A DNA stretch of 64,000 nucleotides. It comes from RGIG5612 sp045616165 (GTDB taxonomy: Bacteria > Bacillota > Clostridia > Lachnospirales > Lachnospiraceae). The notes under the pieces are model-generated. The model had not been told where the DNA came from. It worked only from the letters and a program-made list of their open reading frames with translations, and made no database searches. How positions within the stretch are numbered: the first letter of the stretch is position 1; the number at the start of each line of letters is the position of its first letter. Shown here one piece after another: positions 24,769 to 33,708 of this stretch. Position numbers and translations under genes: made by a program. The stretch covers positions 1-64,000 of the forward strand of contig JAZLGF010000026.1 of NCBI GenBank assembly GCA_045616165.1, in the 5' to 3' direction.

Positions 24769-27333
24769 TTATGCTTTTCGACCACAGCACTGTTTATATT
24801 TCTTTCCCGATCCGCATGGACATGGATCGTTTGGATAAACCTTGTCGCTTTCACGTTTCTTAGGTGCTTTAGCCAAACTTTCGTCTTTGTTTGTTGCAAG
24901 TGGTTTTGCTACCTGTTCACGTTTAACTTCTTGTTGAACCTGGATACGGAGCATTGTCTTTATTGTGTCTTCCTGGATTCCCGCTACCATATCATCAAAC
25001 ATATCATAGCCTTGCATCTTATATTCAACAACTGGATCTCTTTGGCCATATGCTTGAAGACCAATACCTTGGCGGAGTTGATCCATATCATCAATATGAT
25101 CCATCCAGTGACGATCAATTACTCTAAGCAATACTACACGCTCAACTTCTCTTAAATGCTCTTCAATTGGAAATTCTTTTTCCTTTGTTTCATAAAGATT
25201 ATGAGCAAACTGTATCATGTCATCTTTGAATTGTTCTTTTGAATAATGTGGCTCCATCTGCTCTGGTCTAAGTCGAACAGCGCAATTGAAGATTGGAGTC
25301 CAGATTTCATTAAATTCTGACATATCCCATTCTTCAGGTTTACTGCCTTCTACGATTACGCCTTCAACAATTCGCCCAGCAACTTCTTGGGCCATTTGGA
25401 AAACAGATGCTTCCATAGACTCGCCGTTAAGAACCCTAAGTCTTTCAGCATATATAAGTTCTCTTTGCTCATTCATAACCTCATCATATTCAAGGAGGTT
25501 CTTTCTGATACCAAAGTTATTATTTTCAATTTTTTCCTGAGCTCTTTCAATTGCATTTGAAAGCATCTTATGTTGAATTTGTTCACCATCTTCAACTCCA
25601 AGTGCATTAAATACACCCATAAGTCTTTCACTACCAAATAATCTCATAAGATCATCTTCAAGTGAAATATAAAATCTTGATTCGCCCGGATCACCTTGAC
25701 GTCCCGAACGACCACGTAACTGGTTATCTATACGACGTGCTTCATGACGTTCTGTACCGATAATTTTAAGTCCGCCTGCTGCCCTAGATTCATCATCAAG
25801 CTTAATATCAGTACCACGGCCAGCCATGTTAGTTGCTATTGTAACGGCGCCATGTTTTCCTGCTTCTGCAACTATTTGTGCTTCCTGCTCATGGAACTTA
25901 GCATTAAGTACGTTATGTCTTATACCTTTTTTCTTAAGCATGCCTGAAAGCAATTCTGAAATTTCAATAGTGATTGTACCTACAAGTACCGGCTGCCCTT
26001 TTTCATGAGCTTTAATTATTTCTTCAACAACTGCTCTATATTTTTCTTTCTTTGTTTTATAAACAGCATCTTCAAGGTCTTTACGAATTACTGGAACGTT
26101 TGTAGGAATTTCAACAACGTCCATTCCGTAAATATTTCTAAATTCATTTTCTTCTGTTTTAGCAGTACCCGTCATTCCGGCTTTTTTAGCATATTTATTA
26201 AAGAAGTTCTGGAACGTAATAGTAGCAAGTGTCTTAGACTCTCTTTTTACCTGTACATGTTCCTTTGCCTCTATTGCTTGATGAAGACCATCTGAGTAAC
26301 GACGGCCCGGCATAATACGTCCTGTAAATTCATCAACGATTAATATCTCATCATCTTTAACAACATATTCTTGGTCTTTATGCATAAGGTTATGTGCACG
26401 AAGAGCTAAGATAACGTTATGTTGAATTTCTAAGTTTTCAGGATCAGCAAGGTTTTCAATTTTGAAGAATTGTTCAACTTTCTTTACACCTTGTTCCGTA
26501 AGATTGACAACCTTTTCTTTTTCACTTACGACAAAGTCTCCCGTTTCTTCCATCTTCTCGCCCATGATGATATCCATCTTAGCGAGTTCTTTAGCTTCAC
26601 CACGCTGAAGTTGTTTTGCTAAAATATCACAAAGTTCGTAAAGCTTTGTTGACTTTGAACTTTGTCCAGAAATAATAAGCGGTGTTCTTGCTTCATCTAT
26701 AAGAATTGAGTCGACCTCATCGACAATAGCAAAATTAAGTTCACGCTGTACTAAATCTTCTTCGCGAACTACCATGTTATCTCTTAAGTAATCAAATCCT
26801 AATTCATTATTTGTTATGTACGTAATGTCGCATGCGTATGCTTCCTGGCGTTCTTTATTTTCCATGCCATTAAGTACAACACCTACGCTTAAGCCTAAGC
26901 TTCTATGAACTTGTCCCATCCACTCAGCATCACGGGCTGCAAGGTAATCATTGACTGTTACAACATGTACACCTTTTCCTGAAAGCGCATTTAAGTATGA
27001 AGGAAGTAAACATGTTTGTGTTTTTCCTTCACCTGTTTTCATTTCAGCAATACGACCTTGATGAAGAACAATACCGCCCATAAGCTGGACCGGATAATGC
27101 TCTGTTCCAAGTTGTCTTCTTGTTGCTTCTCTGACAAGGGCAAAGGCTTCAACTAAAAGATCATCTAAAGTTTCTCCGTTTTGATATCTTTGTTTAAACT
27201 CCTGTGTCTTAGCTTTCATCTGCTCATCAGAAAGCTTCATCATGTCGTCTCGTAAAGCTTCGATAGCTTTAACTTGCGGCATTATTCTTTTAACTTCTTT
27301 ATCACTATGATTGCCAAAAATATTTAGCGCCAT
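24769..27333 (-). CDS. secA: Preprotein translocase ATPase SecA
   Basis: Motor that pushes secretory proteins through SecYEG, 854 residues. Nucleotide site TGEGKTQ near 105, DEVDSILIDEARTP, later GRSGRQGDPGESRFYISLEDDLMR in two parts, and the C-terminal zinc motif CPCGSGKKYKQCC that binds SecB or ribosomes. It follows hpf by 15 bases, the standard Firmicutes order. Confidence 0.98.
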   Translation of the reverse strand: MALNIFGNHSDKEVKRIMPQVKAIEALRDDMMKLSDEQMKAKTQEFKQRYQNGETLDDLLVEAFALVREATRRQLGTEHYPVQLMGGIVLHQGRIAEMKTGEGKTQTCLLPSYLNALSGKGVHVVTVNDYLAARDAEWMGQVHRSLGLSVGVVLNGMENKERQEAYACDITYITNNELGFDYLRDNMVVREEDLVQRELNFAIVDEVDSILIDEARTPLIISGQSSKSTKLYELCDILAKQLQRGEAKELAKMDIIMGEKMEETGDFVVSEKEKVVNLTEQGVKKVEQFFKIENLADPENLEIQHNVILALRAHNLMHKDQEYVVKDDEILIVDEFTGRIMPGRRYSDGLHQAIEAKEHVQVKRESKTLATITFQNFFNKYAKKAGMTGTAKTEENEFRNIYGMDVVEIPTNVPVIRKDLEDAVYKTKKEKYRAVVEEIIKAHEKGQPVLVGTITIEISELLSGMLKKKGIRHNVLNAKFHEQEAQIVAEAGKHGAVTIATNMAGRGTDIKLDDESRAAGGLKIIGTERHEARRIDNQLRGRSGRQGDPGESRFYISLEDDLMRLFGSERLMGVFNALGVEDGEQIQHKMLSNAIERAQEKIENNNFGIRKNLLEYDEVMNEQRELIYAERLRVLNGESMEASVFQMAQEVAGRIVEGVIVEGSKPEEWDMSEFNEIWTPIFNCAVRLRPEQMEPHYSKEQFKDDMIQFAHNLYETKEKEFPIEEHLREVERVVLLRVIDRHWMDHIDDMDQLRQGIGLQAYGQRDPVVEYKMQGYDMFDDMVAGIQEDTIKTMLRIQVQQEVKREQVAKPLATNKDESLAKAPKKRESDKVYPNDPCPCGSGKKYKQCCGRKA

Positions 27334-27348
27334 ATAAGTCTTACCTTT

Positions 27349-27876
27349 CTAGAATTCTGGTTCAATTAATCCGTAAGTATTATTTTTTCTTTTATAAACA
27401 ACATTTATCTGCTCAGTTTGCGCATTTGTAAATACAAAGAAATTATGTCCTAAAAGGTCCATCTGCATACATGCTTCTTCTGGATCCATTGGCTTAAAAT
27501 CAAAACGTTTTGATTTTACAATTTTGATTTCATTTTCATCTTCATATGTTTCTTCAATATATTCTTTTGTAAATACTTTACGATCCTGATATCTATCTAT
27601 AATTTTATTTTTATATTTTTTAAGTTGAGATTCAATTGCATCTTCAACTAAATCAATTGCGACATTAACATCTGAGCTAGCTTCTTCAGCACGAATTAGC
27701 CCGCCCTTTACCGGAATTGTAACTTCTATTTTTTCTCTACCTCTTTCTGTACTAAGAGTAATATGGGCTTCCGAATCTTGAGAAAAATATCTTTCTAACT
27801 TACTAATTTTCCCTTGAATAGTTGCCTTAAGACTTTCTGTTAAATCAAAATTTCTTGCTACTATTGTATATTTCAT
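27349..27876 (-). CDS. hpf: Ribosome hibernation promoting factor, long form
   Basis: 175 residues: an N-terminal S30AE domain (ARNFDLTESLKATIQGKISKL in part, EVTIPVKGG) and a C-terminal dimerisation domain (RFDFKPMDPEEACMQMDLLGHNFFVF in part, NTYGLIEP). The long form alone pairs 70S ribosomes into 100S dimers at rest. Upstream of secA as usual. Confidence 0.95.
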   Translation of the reverse strand: MKYTIVARNFDLTESLKATIQGKISKLERYFSQDSEAHITLSTERGREKIEVTIPVKGGLIRAEEASSDVNVAIDLVEDAIESQLKKYKNKIIDRYQDRKVFTKEYIEETYEDENEIKIVKSKRFDFKPMDPEEACMQMDLLGHNFFVFTNAQTEQINVVYKRKNNTYGLIEPEF

Positions 27877-27913
27877 AATATCACCCCTTTTTTAGAGTTA
27901 TTTTATTTTCGTA

Positions 27914-29176
27914 TTAATATGCGTATCTTACCGCACCATAAATTGGCATAATATTAATTGAATCGTATTTACAATTCTCTCCTGGGAACGGTTCATGTAT
28001 AATCTGGCCATCTCCAGCATATATTGCAACATGTGAACCGTAATAAATTATATCGCCTGGCATAATCTCTTCAAGTGGAACATCTACGCCTCCACCATAA
28101 TACATTTGGGCATCAGTAGTTCTTGGAATGTTATATCCAAATTCAGCAAATACTGCCATTGTGAAACCGCAGCAATCCGCTCCATCTACAAGTGATGCTC
28201 CTCCATATGCATATGGAAGCCATCCAACAAACTGGCTTGCAAAATCAACAATAGCCTGGCCGCCTACGCCTCCGTCCCAATTTTCCATTGCTTCTTCATA
28301 GGCTCTTCTTCTTTCTTCTGCTAATACGGCTTCGAGTTCGGCTGCAATTCTATCATTAATTGCTTTCTCTTTAATCGCCTGAGCTAATAATTGTCCTTTT
28401 GCTATTCTTTCTGTTTGGTCTGCTGCAACAGCAGTTGAAAGTACATATTTTCTCGATATCTTAGCAGTAATGTCTTCTGTTAAAATCCAGCCTTCTCCCA
28501 TATTTGGTATGTTGAGCTTAGTAAATTCTTCTTCCTCACCCAATATCTGGAAACCGATATTTTCAGGCATGCAATACATGAACTCACTATCCGTATTAGG
28601 TTCAGGATAAACATAAGCATTGTTTAGGTTAGCATATGCAAGTGTTTCATATGTGTCCTTGTCTAACTTTTCTGCTTCCTTGCCTGTAACGAATCCATCT
28701 TTCTTGATGTAACCCATTATGCCATTTGAAACTACCTGATACCAATCATCCTTTTGCTGGCTAAGCAATGTTGCAACAGCATTTTTCTTAATTACTCCTA
28801 CCGGTACTCCATCAGCTTCATTTCTTTCTATTCTAGCGTAACCCGTTGGTTTGCTAAATATAATCGAGTCTACCTCTCCGGTAAATACGATTGTTTTTCC
28901 TATTATTCTGCCTCTTTTGTCATAATACTCATTATACTTTTCAAGTCCTGACATAAGTGCTGTTGTTGAAAGGTAATCAATTGAACTTCCGCCTGTTGCT
29001 CTAGAATATTTCTCTATAACTCCTGACATACCCGCCTTTGGAAGTGTCATATCCGTTGCCTCGACAACCGTTGTTTTTATTTCTGTAACCAAAAACATAG
29101 TGCCAAAACCTAAAGCGGTTATTAGCACTGCCAGAATAATTGATATTAACTTACTATTTCTTACTTGTCTGTCCAT
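27914..29176 (-). CDS. NlpC/P60 cell-wall endopeptidase with SH3-like domains
   Basis: A 420-residue exported hydrolase. Residues 9-30 form a signal anchor. SH3-like segments lie around 115-165 (VGVIKKNAVATLL, GYIKKDGFV) and 185-240. A helical linker follows, then the NlpC/P60 domain from about 305. The catalytic Cys is C335 in DCCGFT, where most relatives have DCSGF, with His382 (SHVAIY) and His394 as partners. It would cut gamma-D-Glu-diamino-acid or stem-peptide bonds. It has its own promoter and a WalR-like box in the leader, which suggests control by wall stress. Confidence 0.92.
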   Translation of the reverse strand: MDRQVRNSKLISIILAVLITALGFGTMFLVTEIKTTVVEATDMTLPKAGMSGVIEKYSRATGGSSIDYLSTTALMSGLEKYNEYYDKRGRIIGKTIVFTGEVDSIIFSKPTGYARIERNEADGVPVGVIKKNAVATLLSQQKDDWYQVVSNGIMGYIKKDGFVTGKEAEKLDKDTYETLAYANLNNAYVYPEPNTDSEFMYCMPENIGFQILGEEEEFTKLNIPNMGEGWILTEDITAKISRKYVLSTAVAADQTERIAKGQLLAQAIKEKAINDRIAAELEAVLAEERRRAYEEAMENWDGGVGGQAIVDFASQFVGWLPYAYGGASLVDGADCCGFTMAVFAEFGYNIPRTTDAQMYYGGGVDVPLEEIMPGDIIYYGSHVAIYAGDGQIIHEPFPGENCKYDSINIMPIYGAVRYAY

Positions 29177-29179
29177 AAT

Positions 29180-29204
29180 TGTTAAGAAATTGTTACAATT
29201 TCTT
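29180..29204 (-). promoter_or_regulatory. WalR(YycF)-like box and palindrome in the NlpC/P60 leader
   Basis: TGTTAA (29180-29185), five bases, TGTTAC (29191-29196) matches the WalR consensus of two TGTWAH hexamers spaced by five. A perfect 9-base-arm palindrome AAGAAATTG/CAATTTCTT (29184-29204) overlaps it. Both lie between the -10 element and the start codon, a position that would favour repression. Confidence 0.5.
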
Positions 29205-29209
29205 TACTA

Positions 29210-29238
29210 AATATACCATTTTTTAGGCAAAAAGTCAA
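29210..29238 (-). promoter_or_regulatory. Promoter of the NlpC/P60 gene
   Basis: TTGACT (29233-29238), 17-base spacer, TATATT (29210-29215), 34 bases ahead of the start codon. Confidence 0.7.
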
Positions 29239-29243
29239 TTTTG

Positions 29244-29272
29244 TTGACAAAGCATTTTTGATTTATTATAAT
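29244..29272 (+). promoter_or_regulatory. Promoter of the lysine-riboswitch transcript
   Basis: Consensus TTGACA (29244-29249), 17-base spacer, TATAAT (29267-29272), about 20 bases ahead of the riboswitch. Confidence 0.88.
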
Positions 29273-29291
29273 CCCTTAAATTAATTGTTTA

Positions 29292-29457
29292 TGCTGAATA
29301 GAGGTGCGATAAACATCAGTAATTAAGGCAAAAGTTTTTAGGAGCTACTTTAATGAAAGGGGATATCGCCGAAACGAACTAAGGCCTAAACCGAAGGGAG
29401 TTGGGCTGCTATGAAATACACAGCAGACTGTCACGTTTAGTGGAGCGCTTTCAGGCA
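29292..29457 (+). ncRNA. Lysine riboswitch (L-box)
   Basis: The conserved L-box blocks occur in order: GAGGTGCGAT, AGTAATTAAGG, AGGAGCTAC, GAAAGGGGATATCGCCGAA, GGGAGTTGGGCTGCT, the GCAGACTGTCA segment and TGGAGCGCT. The closing P1 helix pairs TGCTGAA with TTCAGGCA (one bulge). The expression platform ends in a terminator before the transporter gene. In this class lysine binding stabilises the terminator, so the transporter is expressed when lysine is scarce. Confidence 0.95.
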
Positions 29458-29483
29458 TTGTAATTTAAATGTTCCACCAATGT

Positions 29484-29520
29484 GATGTTTACGCATAAGT
29501 TAAACATCATTTTTTATTTT
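29484..29520 (+). terminator. Riboswitch expression-platform terminator
   Basis: GATGTTTA, nine-base loop, TAAACATC, then ATTTTTTATTTT. It lies 14 bases ahead of the transporter start and ends the leader when lysine is bound. Confidence 0.88.
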
Positions 29521-29533
29521 AGGAGGACTTAAT

Positions 29534-31186
29534 ATGAATATTTTCAGAAGAAACCGAGTTCCTTTATCAAAAGGAAGACGAATCGCTAGAATTGTTGTTG
29601 TAGCCGCTGTTTTCGCATTGTTATTTTCAATGACCGTTTTAGCCGGTGATGGCGATGCTCCAACAAGTATTTTCTACGGCAAAGCATGGTCATTATTACC
29701 ACCAGTTATTGCTATTGCTCTAGCCCTTATTACTAAGGAAGTTTATTCTTCCTTATTTATAGGTATTGTCGTTGGCGGATTTTTATACTCTAATGGAAAT
29801 CCACTTAAAGCTTTAGAGCATGTATTTTCTACTTGCTTCGTAGAAAAATCTTTAGCAGATACTTATAACGTTGGTATTTTGATTTTCTTAGTTATTCTCG
29901 GAATTATGGTTTGCTTAATGAACCGTGCCGGCGGTAGTGCTGCTTTCGGTAAGTGGGCAGCTAAAAAGATTCACTCAAAAGGTGGTGCTCAAATAGCAAC
30001 TATCATCCTTGGCATTCTTATTTTCATAGATGACTATTTTAACTGCTTAACTGTTGGTTCAGTTATGCGTCCTGTAAGTGACGAATCTGGTGTTAGCCGT
30101 GCTAAATTAGCTTATGTTATTGATGCTACTGCTGCTCCTATTTGTATTATTGCTCCTATTAGTAGCTGGGCTGCTGCAGTATCCGGTTACGTAGGTGAAG
30201 GTCAAGGTCTTAAAGCTTTTATTGCTTCTATTCCTTTTAACTTCTACGCAATACTTACAGTAGTTATGATGTTCTTCTTAGTAATATTTAATTTTGAATA
30301 TGGCCCAATGAAGAAGGCTTCTAAGCTCGCAGATGAAGGTGATCTTTTCGGTGGAAGAAATCCATATATAGATGCAGAAGAAGAAGGCTATAATGAAAAC
30401 GGAACAATTATTGATCTTGTGTTGCCAATATTAATACTTATCGTATGCTGTACTCTTGGTCTTATGTACACTGGTGGAATTTTAGATGGTGCAACTTTTG
30501 TTGAATCATTCTCAAACAGTGATGCTTCTGTTGGCCTTATGTATGGTGGCGTTGTTGCCTTAATTATTACTATGATTTATTACTTAATTAGAAAACGTGT
30601 ATCTTTCAAAGAATGTATGGATGCGGTTCCAACAGGTTTTAAGATTATGGTTCCATCAATTCTTATAACTATGTTTGCATGGACAATTAAAGCTTGTACT
30701 GATTCGCTTGGTTCTACTATATTTGTTGAAAGCATTATGGCAAGTGTTGGTGGTTTCTCTTCATTCCTTCCAGCTTTGGTATTCCTTATTGCATGTGGTA
30801 TCTCATTTGCAACTGGTACAAGTTGGGGCACATTCGGAATTCTTATTCCTATCACACTTACAATGTTCCCACTTGATCATCCATTAGGAATTATCTGCAT
30901 GAGTGCTTCAATGGCTGGTGCTGTTTGTGGTGACCACTGCTCACCTATTTCAGATACAACTATTATGGCAAGTGCTGGTGCTCAATGCGACCACGTACTT
31001 CACGTAAGTACCCAGCTTCCATACGCAATAACAGTTGCTGCTGTTTCATTCGTATGTTACATAATTGCAGGCTTTATTCCAAATGCGGCTATCGTACTTC
31101 CAATATCAGTTGTACTGATGATTGCAACACTTTACGTAATTAAGCTATTAACTAACAAAAAGCCTAAAGCTGCGCAAAACAACTAA
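29534..31186 (+). CDS. NhaC-family transporter, probable lysine importer
   Basis: A 550-residue membrane protein with about twelve hydrophobic segments. Sequences such as FIDDYFNCLTVGSVMRP, CIIAPISSWAAAVSGY and CGDHCSPISDTTIMASAGA belong to the NhaC Na+/H+ antiporter family and were read in pieces around residues 155-175, 195-210 and 470-490. Members placed under lysine riboswitches are predicted lysine transporters; the riboswitch here makes that the best call. The ribosome site AGGAGG lies nine bases before the ATG. The family name alone would have misled. Confidence 0.9.
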   Translation: MNIFRRNRVPLSKGRRIARIVVVAAVFALLFSMTVLAGDGDAPTSIFYGKAWSLLPPVIAIALALITKEVYSSLFIGIVVGGFLYSNGNPLKALEHVFSTCFVEKSLADTYNVGILIFLVILGIMVCLMNRAGGSAAFGKWAAKKIHSKGGAQIATIILGILIFIDDYFNCLTVGSVMRPVSDESGVSRAKLAYVIDATAAPICIIAPISSWAAAVSGYVGEGQGLKAFIASIPFNFYAILTVVMMFFLVIFNFEYGPMKKASKLADEGDLFGGRNPYIDAEEEGYNENGTIIDLVLPILILIVCCTLGLMYTGGILDGATFVESFSNSDASVGLMYGGVVALIITMIYYLIRKRVSFKECMDAVPTGFKIMVPSILITMFAWTIKACTDSLGSTIFVESIMASVGGFSSFLPALVFLIACGISFATGTSWGTFGILIPITLTMFPLDHPLGIICMSASMAGAVCGDHCSPISDTTIMASAGAQCDHVLHVSTQLPYAITVAAVSFVCYIIAGFIPNAAIVLPISVVLMIATLYVIKLLTNKKPKAAQNN

Positions 31187-31200
31187 TTTCAAATATTCTT

Positions 31201-31230
31201 AAAGGGAGGTCTCGAAGACCTCCCTTTTTT
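31201..31230 (+). terminator. Terminator between convergent transcripts
   Basis: AAAGGGAGGTCT, loop CGA, AGACCTCCCTTT followed by TTT. The A-run on the other side may make it work in both directions. Confidence 0.9.
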
Positions 31231-31249
31231 ATACGAACTTTTTATATTA

Positions 31250-31319
31250 CTCGCGGACAGTGTAACTCGTTCCTGGCTCGGGTTCCAACTCGCCGATAAC
31301 GAGTCACAATGTCCGCGAG
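31250..31319. repeat. Long GC-rich hairpin after the methyltransferase gene
   Basis: Ten-base arms CTCGCGGACA (31250-31259) and TGTCCGCGAG (31310-31319), with an inner stem ACTCGTT/AACGAGT (31265-31271, 31298-31304). It begins three bases from the methyltransferase stop. No T-run follows, and GC content is far above the neighbours. Confidence 0.75.
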
Positions 31320-31322
31320 CCT

Positions 31323-32171
31323 TTATAATTTAATTACGGTGCGGTTTTTACGGCGGACCAGTGGTTCGAAGATGAACTGTCTGAATGTGTAGACGAGCTT
31401 TCTAGGAGCCTTTGCGATAAGTGCATCTCTACTTTCGGTATTGCTTATACTCTTTCCTTCTTCATACCACCCTTCTTCATAATCCGTTTGTTGTGCTGTA
31501 ATTACTTCTGGCGTTGGAGCTACCTTTTTAGCGATTACGTATATTTCTGTTTGAGTATTTACATCAAATTGAATTCTCTCAGCTGCATTAGCAGGAGAGT
31601 TTTTAATTTTCCATACTTTGTTTTTAGATGAAAATTTAACGATAAATACGTCTTTTATTTCTATACCATTATGTTTTGAAAATACGCTATAGAAAAAGTC
31701 AGGTGAAAACTGGTAAAGACCATGTCCATTGAAATTATTTGTTGGAACCATTGATATATAATATCCGCCAACTTTAAGCATATCAAAACAATTCTTTAAT
31801 AGCTGTGGCGCATTAAAAACATGCTCCATTGTACCGCCATCAATAATAAGAGAATATTGATTTTTATATTCTTCTGGTATTGGCTTATTAAGATCATGTA
31901 CTATGTCTGGATCTTCATGTGCAAATCCATCCAAGCTTTCAAGCCTTGCTCCATAAATGTCTTCAAAAAGTTTTTCAGCATAAGGCGTACTAAAATCTTC
32001 TTCAATCTTCGCGTCAGAAAGCAGTGCTGCTTTATTTGGCATAAACTTCTTAAATTCTTCTTTTGTAAACGCCCTGAACTGACGACCTAAGCTTAAACTT
32101 TTACTTAAATCAACATCATAGTTTTTCTTTGCATATTCAATTGTTAACATTGACGTAATTCTAAATCCCAT
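31323..32171 (-). CDS. Class I SAM-dependent methyltransferase-like protein
   Basis: A 282-residue protein, last gene of the surface-glycan cluster. YSLIIDGGTMEHVFN followed by LKNCFDMLKVGGYYISMVPTN fits motif post-I to III of class I methyltransferases in the branch that modifies sugars. A clear glycine-rich motif I is not visible before it, so cofactor binding may be atypical. It follows the AMP-ligase gene after seven bases. The substrate is unknown, probably a sugar or acyl group of the cluster product. Confidence 0.65.
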   Translation of the reverse strand: MGFRITSMLTIEYAKKNYDVDLSKSLSLGRQFRAFTKEEFKKFMPNKAALLSDAKIEEDFSTPYAEKLFEDIYGARLESLDGFAHEDPDIVHDLNKPIPEEYKNQYSLIIDGGTMEHVFNAPQLLKNCFDMLKVGGYYISMVPTNNFNGHGLYQFSPDFFYSVFSKHNGIEIKDVFIVKFSSKNKVWKIKNSPANAAERIQFDVNTQTEIYVIAKKVAPTPEVITAQQTDYEEGWYEEGKSISNTESRDALIAKAPRKLVYTFRQFIFEPLVRRKNRTVIKL

Positions 32172-32178
32172 AATTCAC

Positions 32179-33708
32179 CTACTTAATAAACATTTCCTGT
32201 AATTTTAATCTATCTATTTTGTTACTTGGATTAAGTGGAAGCTTATCAAGTTTTATGATTTCCCTTGGAATCATATGTGCCGGGAGCTTAAGTTTAAGCA
32301 TTTGTTTAAGCTCTTTTTCTTGATATTTTCCAACATAAGCCATAATTATTCTTTCTTTTGCTTTATCAAAAACACATGCGCATTGCATTGTATCATCTAG
32401 CGAGCATGCTGTGATTTCTATCTCTCCAAGTTCTATTCTATGGCCCATCATTTTAACCATAAAATCTTTTCGGGTTTTGAAAACTACTTTACCCTCTTCA
32501 TTAATTCTTACTATATCACCAGTAAATAAAATTTTAACTCCTGGCTTTGACGGATGATTGCAGAATTTATTTTTTGTTCCCTCTTCATCTTTTAAATAGC
32601 CAAGGCTTAACCCTGACCCTTCTATGCAAAGCTGCCCTTCTATTCCTTTATTTTCCGGGCATACTTCGAACAACTCGTTTTCATCCGTAAATATATATGC
32701 ATTTACAAACTCTGCTGGGCGGCCAATTGGAACAACACTGTCATCATCAATTTCTCCAACAATTGGATTGAAAAAGTTATAAAAGTATTCTGTTGAACCA
32801 TAGCACTGATAATAATCTATGTTAGGAAGAGCTGTGCGCATTTTATTAATAAGTTTTGTCGATGGACTATCCCCTGCAAATGAAATAACACGCATCGTCT
32901 TTGATAATTCTTCTTCATAGCCTTCCCAAATACTAAATCTGGATGCTATCATCGCCGCATTTGTAGACCAATAAACTAACGAAATCTTTTTTTCTATTAA
33001 AAACTTTGTAAGTTCTTCCGGCTGGGTAAATAAATTCTTCGGAATATAAATACATGTAGCACCCGCACTTAACGCTATGAATGTATCATGTATTCCAAGC
33101 CCATAATATAAAGGTGATTGAATACCCATGTTATCGCTTTGTTTAACGCCAATATTATCTCTATAAGATATTGCAACGCTTAAAAGTGATTTATGACTTT
33201 GAATTACACCTTTTGGAGTACCTGTTGAGCCGGATGTGAAAATAATTCCTGCAGGCTCATTTTCTATTTTTTCGTCTGTTTCTATTACAGGTAGCTTTAT
33301 ATCCAATTCAAGTTCAAGACAATCTTCAAAAACCAGAACAGGTCCTTTAAAATTAAGACTGTCTACTTTTTCTTTTGATTCTTTATCCGTAATAATTGCA
33401 ACTGGTTCAAGCACATCAAATATTTTATATATACGCTCGTTAGGCATTTTATCATCAATACATGAAAAGACATTTTTAGAATACAAGATTCCAAAAAGAG
33501 TTGCCGCTTCTAAAATTCCTGATGGCATAATAATTGCAACATTACCCTTTTTATCTTTAAGTTTGCTAAGAATAGCTTTCGCAATCAGGAAAGCATTATT
33601 TTGCATTTGTTTAAACGTCATCTGGCCTGTTAAATCAACAAAGCCTGTCTTATCTGGCGTTTGATTCGCAAACGTATCTAAAGCTTGTGTAATATGGCTA
33701 AATTCCAT
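32179..33708 (-). CDS. AMP-forming acyl ligase (adenylation enzyme)
   Basis: A 509-residue ANL-superfamily enzyme, which activates a carboxylate with ATP and loads it onto a carrier thiol. The P-loop is TSGSTGTPKG (158-167); CYGSTEYFYN is the adenine-contact motif; FTGDIVRINEEGKV is the hinge; NKIDR near the C terminus supplies the catalytic Lys. Its length and layout resemble DltA-like enzymes and fatty acyl-ACP ligases. With acyl carrier proteins and MBOAT enzymes in the same cluster, loading of a carrier protein is likely. The start overlaps the end of the glycosyltransferase gene by one base. Confidence 0.88.
   Translation of the reverse strand: MEFSHITQALDTFANQTPDKTGFVDLTGQMTFKQMQNNAFLIAKAILSKLKDKKGNVAIIMPSGILEAATLFGILYSKNVFSCIDDKMPNERIYKIFDVLEPVAIITDKESKEKVDSLNFKGPVLVFEDCLELELDIKLPVIETDEKIENEPAGIIFTSGSTGTPKGVIQSHKSLLSVAISYRDNIGVKQSDNMGIQSPLYYGLGIHDTFIALSAGATCIYIPKNLFTQPEELTKFLIEKKISLVYWSTNAAMIASRFSIWEGYEEELSKTMRVISFAGDSPSTKLINKMRTALPNIDYYQCYGSTEYFYNFFNPIVGEIDDDSVVPIGRPAEFVNAYIFTDENELFEVCPENKGIEGQLCIEGSGLSLGYLKDEEGTKNKFCNHPSKPGVKILFTGDIVRINEEGKVVFKTRKDFMVKMMGHRIELGEIEITACSLDDTMQCACVFDKAKERIIMAYVGKYQEKELKQMLKLKLPAHMIPREIIKLDKLPLNPSNKIDRLKLQEMFIK

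Noticed and set aside
29534..31186. The NhaC-family gene as a plain Na+/H+ antiporter
   Set aside because: The lysine riboswitch directly upstream makes lysine transport the better call.
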